Shown here: positions 7,103 to 7,281 of the stretch, in pieces
Numbering within the stretch: position 1 is the stretch's first letter
Layout of the letters: the number at the start of each line of letters is the position of its first letter
Assembly: GCA_031254075.1 (NCBI GenBank)
Contig: JAIRVD010000341.1
Coordinates: 1-7,281 of the forward strand
Direction of reading: 5' to 3'
From: Clostridiales bacterium
GTDB taxonomy: Bacteria > Bacillota > Clostridia > Lachnospirales > WQUN01
Length of the DNA stretch: 7,281 bases
The notes under the pieces: generated by a model
The model's database searches: none
What the model was told of the DNA's origin: nothing
What the model saw: only the letters and a program-made list of their open reading frames with translations
Translations under genes and position numbers: made by a program

Positions 7103-7281
7103 ATGCAAACAAAATATATTTTTATGACCGGCGGTGTATGCTCGGGCTTGGGGAAGGGCATAACCGCCGCTTCTTTGGGGCGGCTTTTGAAGGCGCGCGG
7201 ATACAAGGTGACGATTCAAAAATTTGACCCGTACATTAATCAGGACCCGGGTCTTTTAAGCCCGTATCAGCACGGCGAGGT
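7103..7281 (+). CDS. pyrG: CTP synthase, N-terminal part (runs off the right edge)
   Basis: CTP synthase makes CTP from UTP with ATP and glutamine-derived ammonia, the last step of pyrimidine nucleotide synthesis. The 59 complete codons present cover the start of the synthetase domain: [20 protein letters not shown] with P-loop Lys18, then [20 protein letters not shown] with Lys40, then DPYIN and SPYQHGE. Compared with the usual GGVVSSLGKG and INVDPGTMSPYQHGEV, it has Cys13, Gly15, Gln47 and Leu51-Leu52. The glutaminase domain lies outside the window. GGGG (7091-7094), right after the upstream TAA, sits 8 bases before the ATG as Shine-Dalgarno. With only 12 bases from the previous gene and no terminator, pyrG probably belongs to the same transcript. 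Confidence 0.95.
   Translation, partial: MQTKYIFMTGGVCSGLGKGITAASLGRLLKARGYKVTIQKFDPYINQDPGLLSPYQHGE

Overview
The window looks like chromosomal housekeeping DNA from a Bacillota (Firmicutes) bacterium, most likely a clostridial lineage. The main support is the SecA sequence: a Gram-positive-type N-terminus, the compact 863-residue form and a Cys-rich C-terminal SEC-C tail. The secA-prfB adjacency, also known from Bacillus subtilis, and AGGAGG-type ribosome binding sites agree with this. The lineage is inferred from protein character alone; no search was run.

Layout. At the left edge, on the minus strand, lies the 5' part of a WYL/YafY-type transcriptional regulator (1-444). A divergent intergenic region of about 220 bases (445-664) follows. 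It holds candidate promoters for both directions, a TGACA direct repeat and an 11-bp perfect inverted repeat. From 665 to the right edge all genes are on the plus strand and tightly packed: secA (665-3256), a small zinc-ribbon protein resembling YvyF (3272-3700), prfB encoded through a programmed +1 frameshift (3705-4812), an RluA-family pseudouridine synthase (4809-5705), a sugar-nucleotidyltransferase-like protein (5736-6458), an unrecognised 211-residue protein (6455-7090) and the start of pyrG, CTP synthase (7103 to the edge).

How the genes fit together. The gaps between plus-strand genes are 15, 4, -4, 30, -4 and 12 bases. I see no terminator between them, so they could be one transcription unit serving protein export (SecA), translation termination and RNA modification (RF2, pseudouridine synthase) and nucleotide or nucleotide-sugar supply (nucleotidyltransferase, CTP synthase). 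Two junctions are ATGA overlaps, which suggests translational coupling. No RNA genes, mobile elements, CRISPR arrays or integration sites are visible.

I see no clearly novel system. The points most worth a second look are the SD-to-slippery-site spacing at the RF2 frameshift, the zinc-ribbon protein between secA and prfB, substitutions at normally conserved positions in SecA and CTP synthase, the unrecognised protein before pyrG, and the repeat-rich divergent promoter region.
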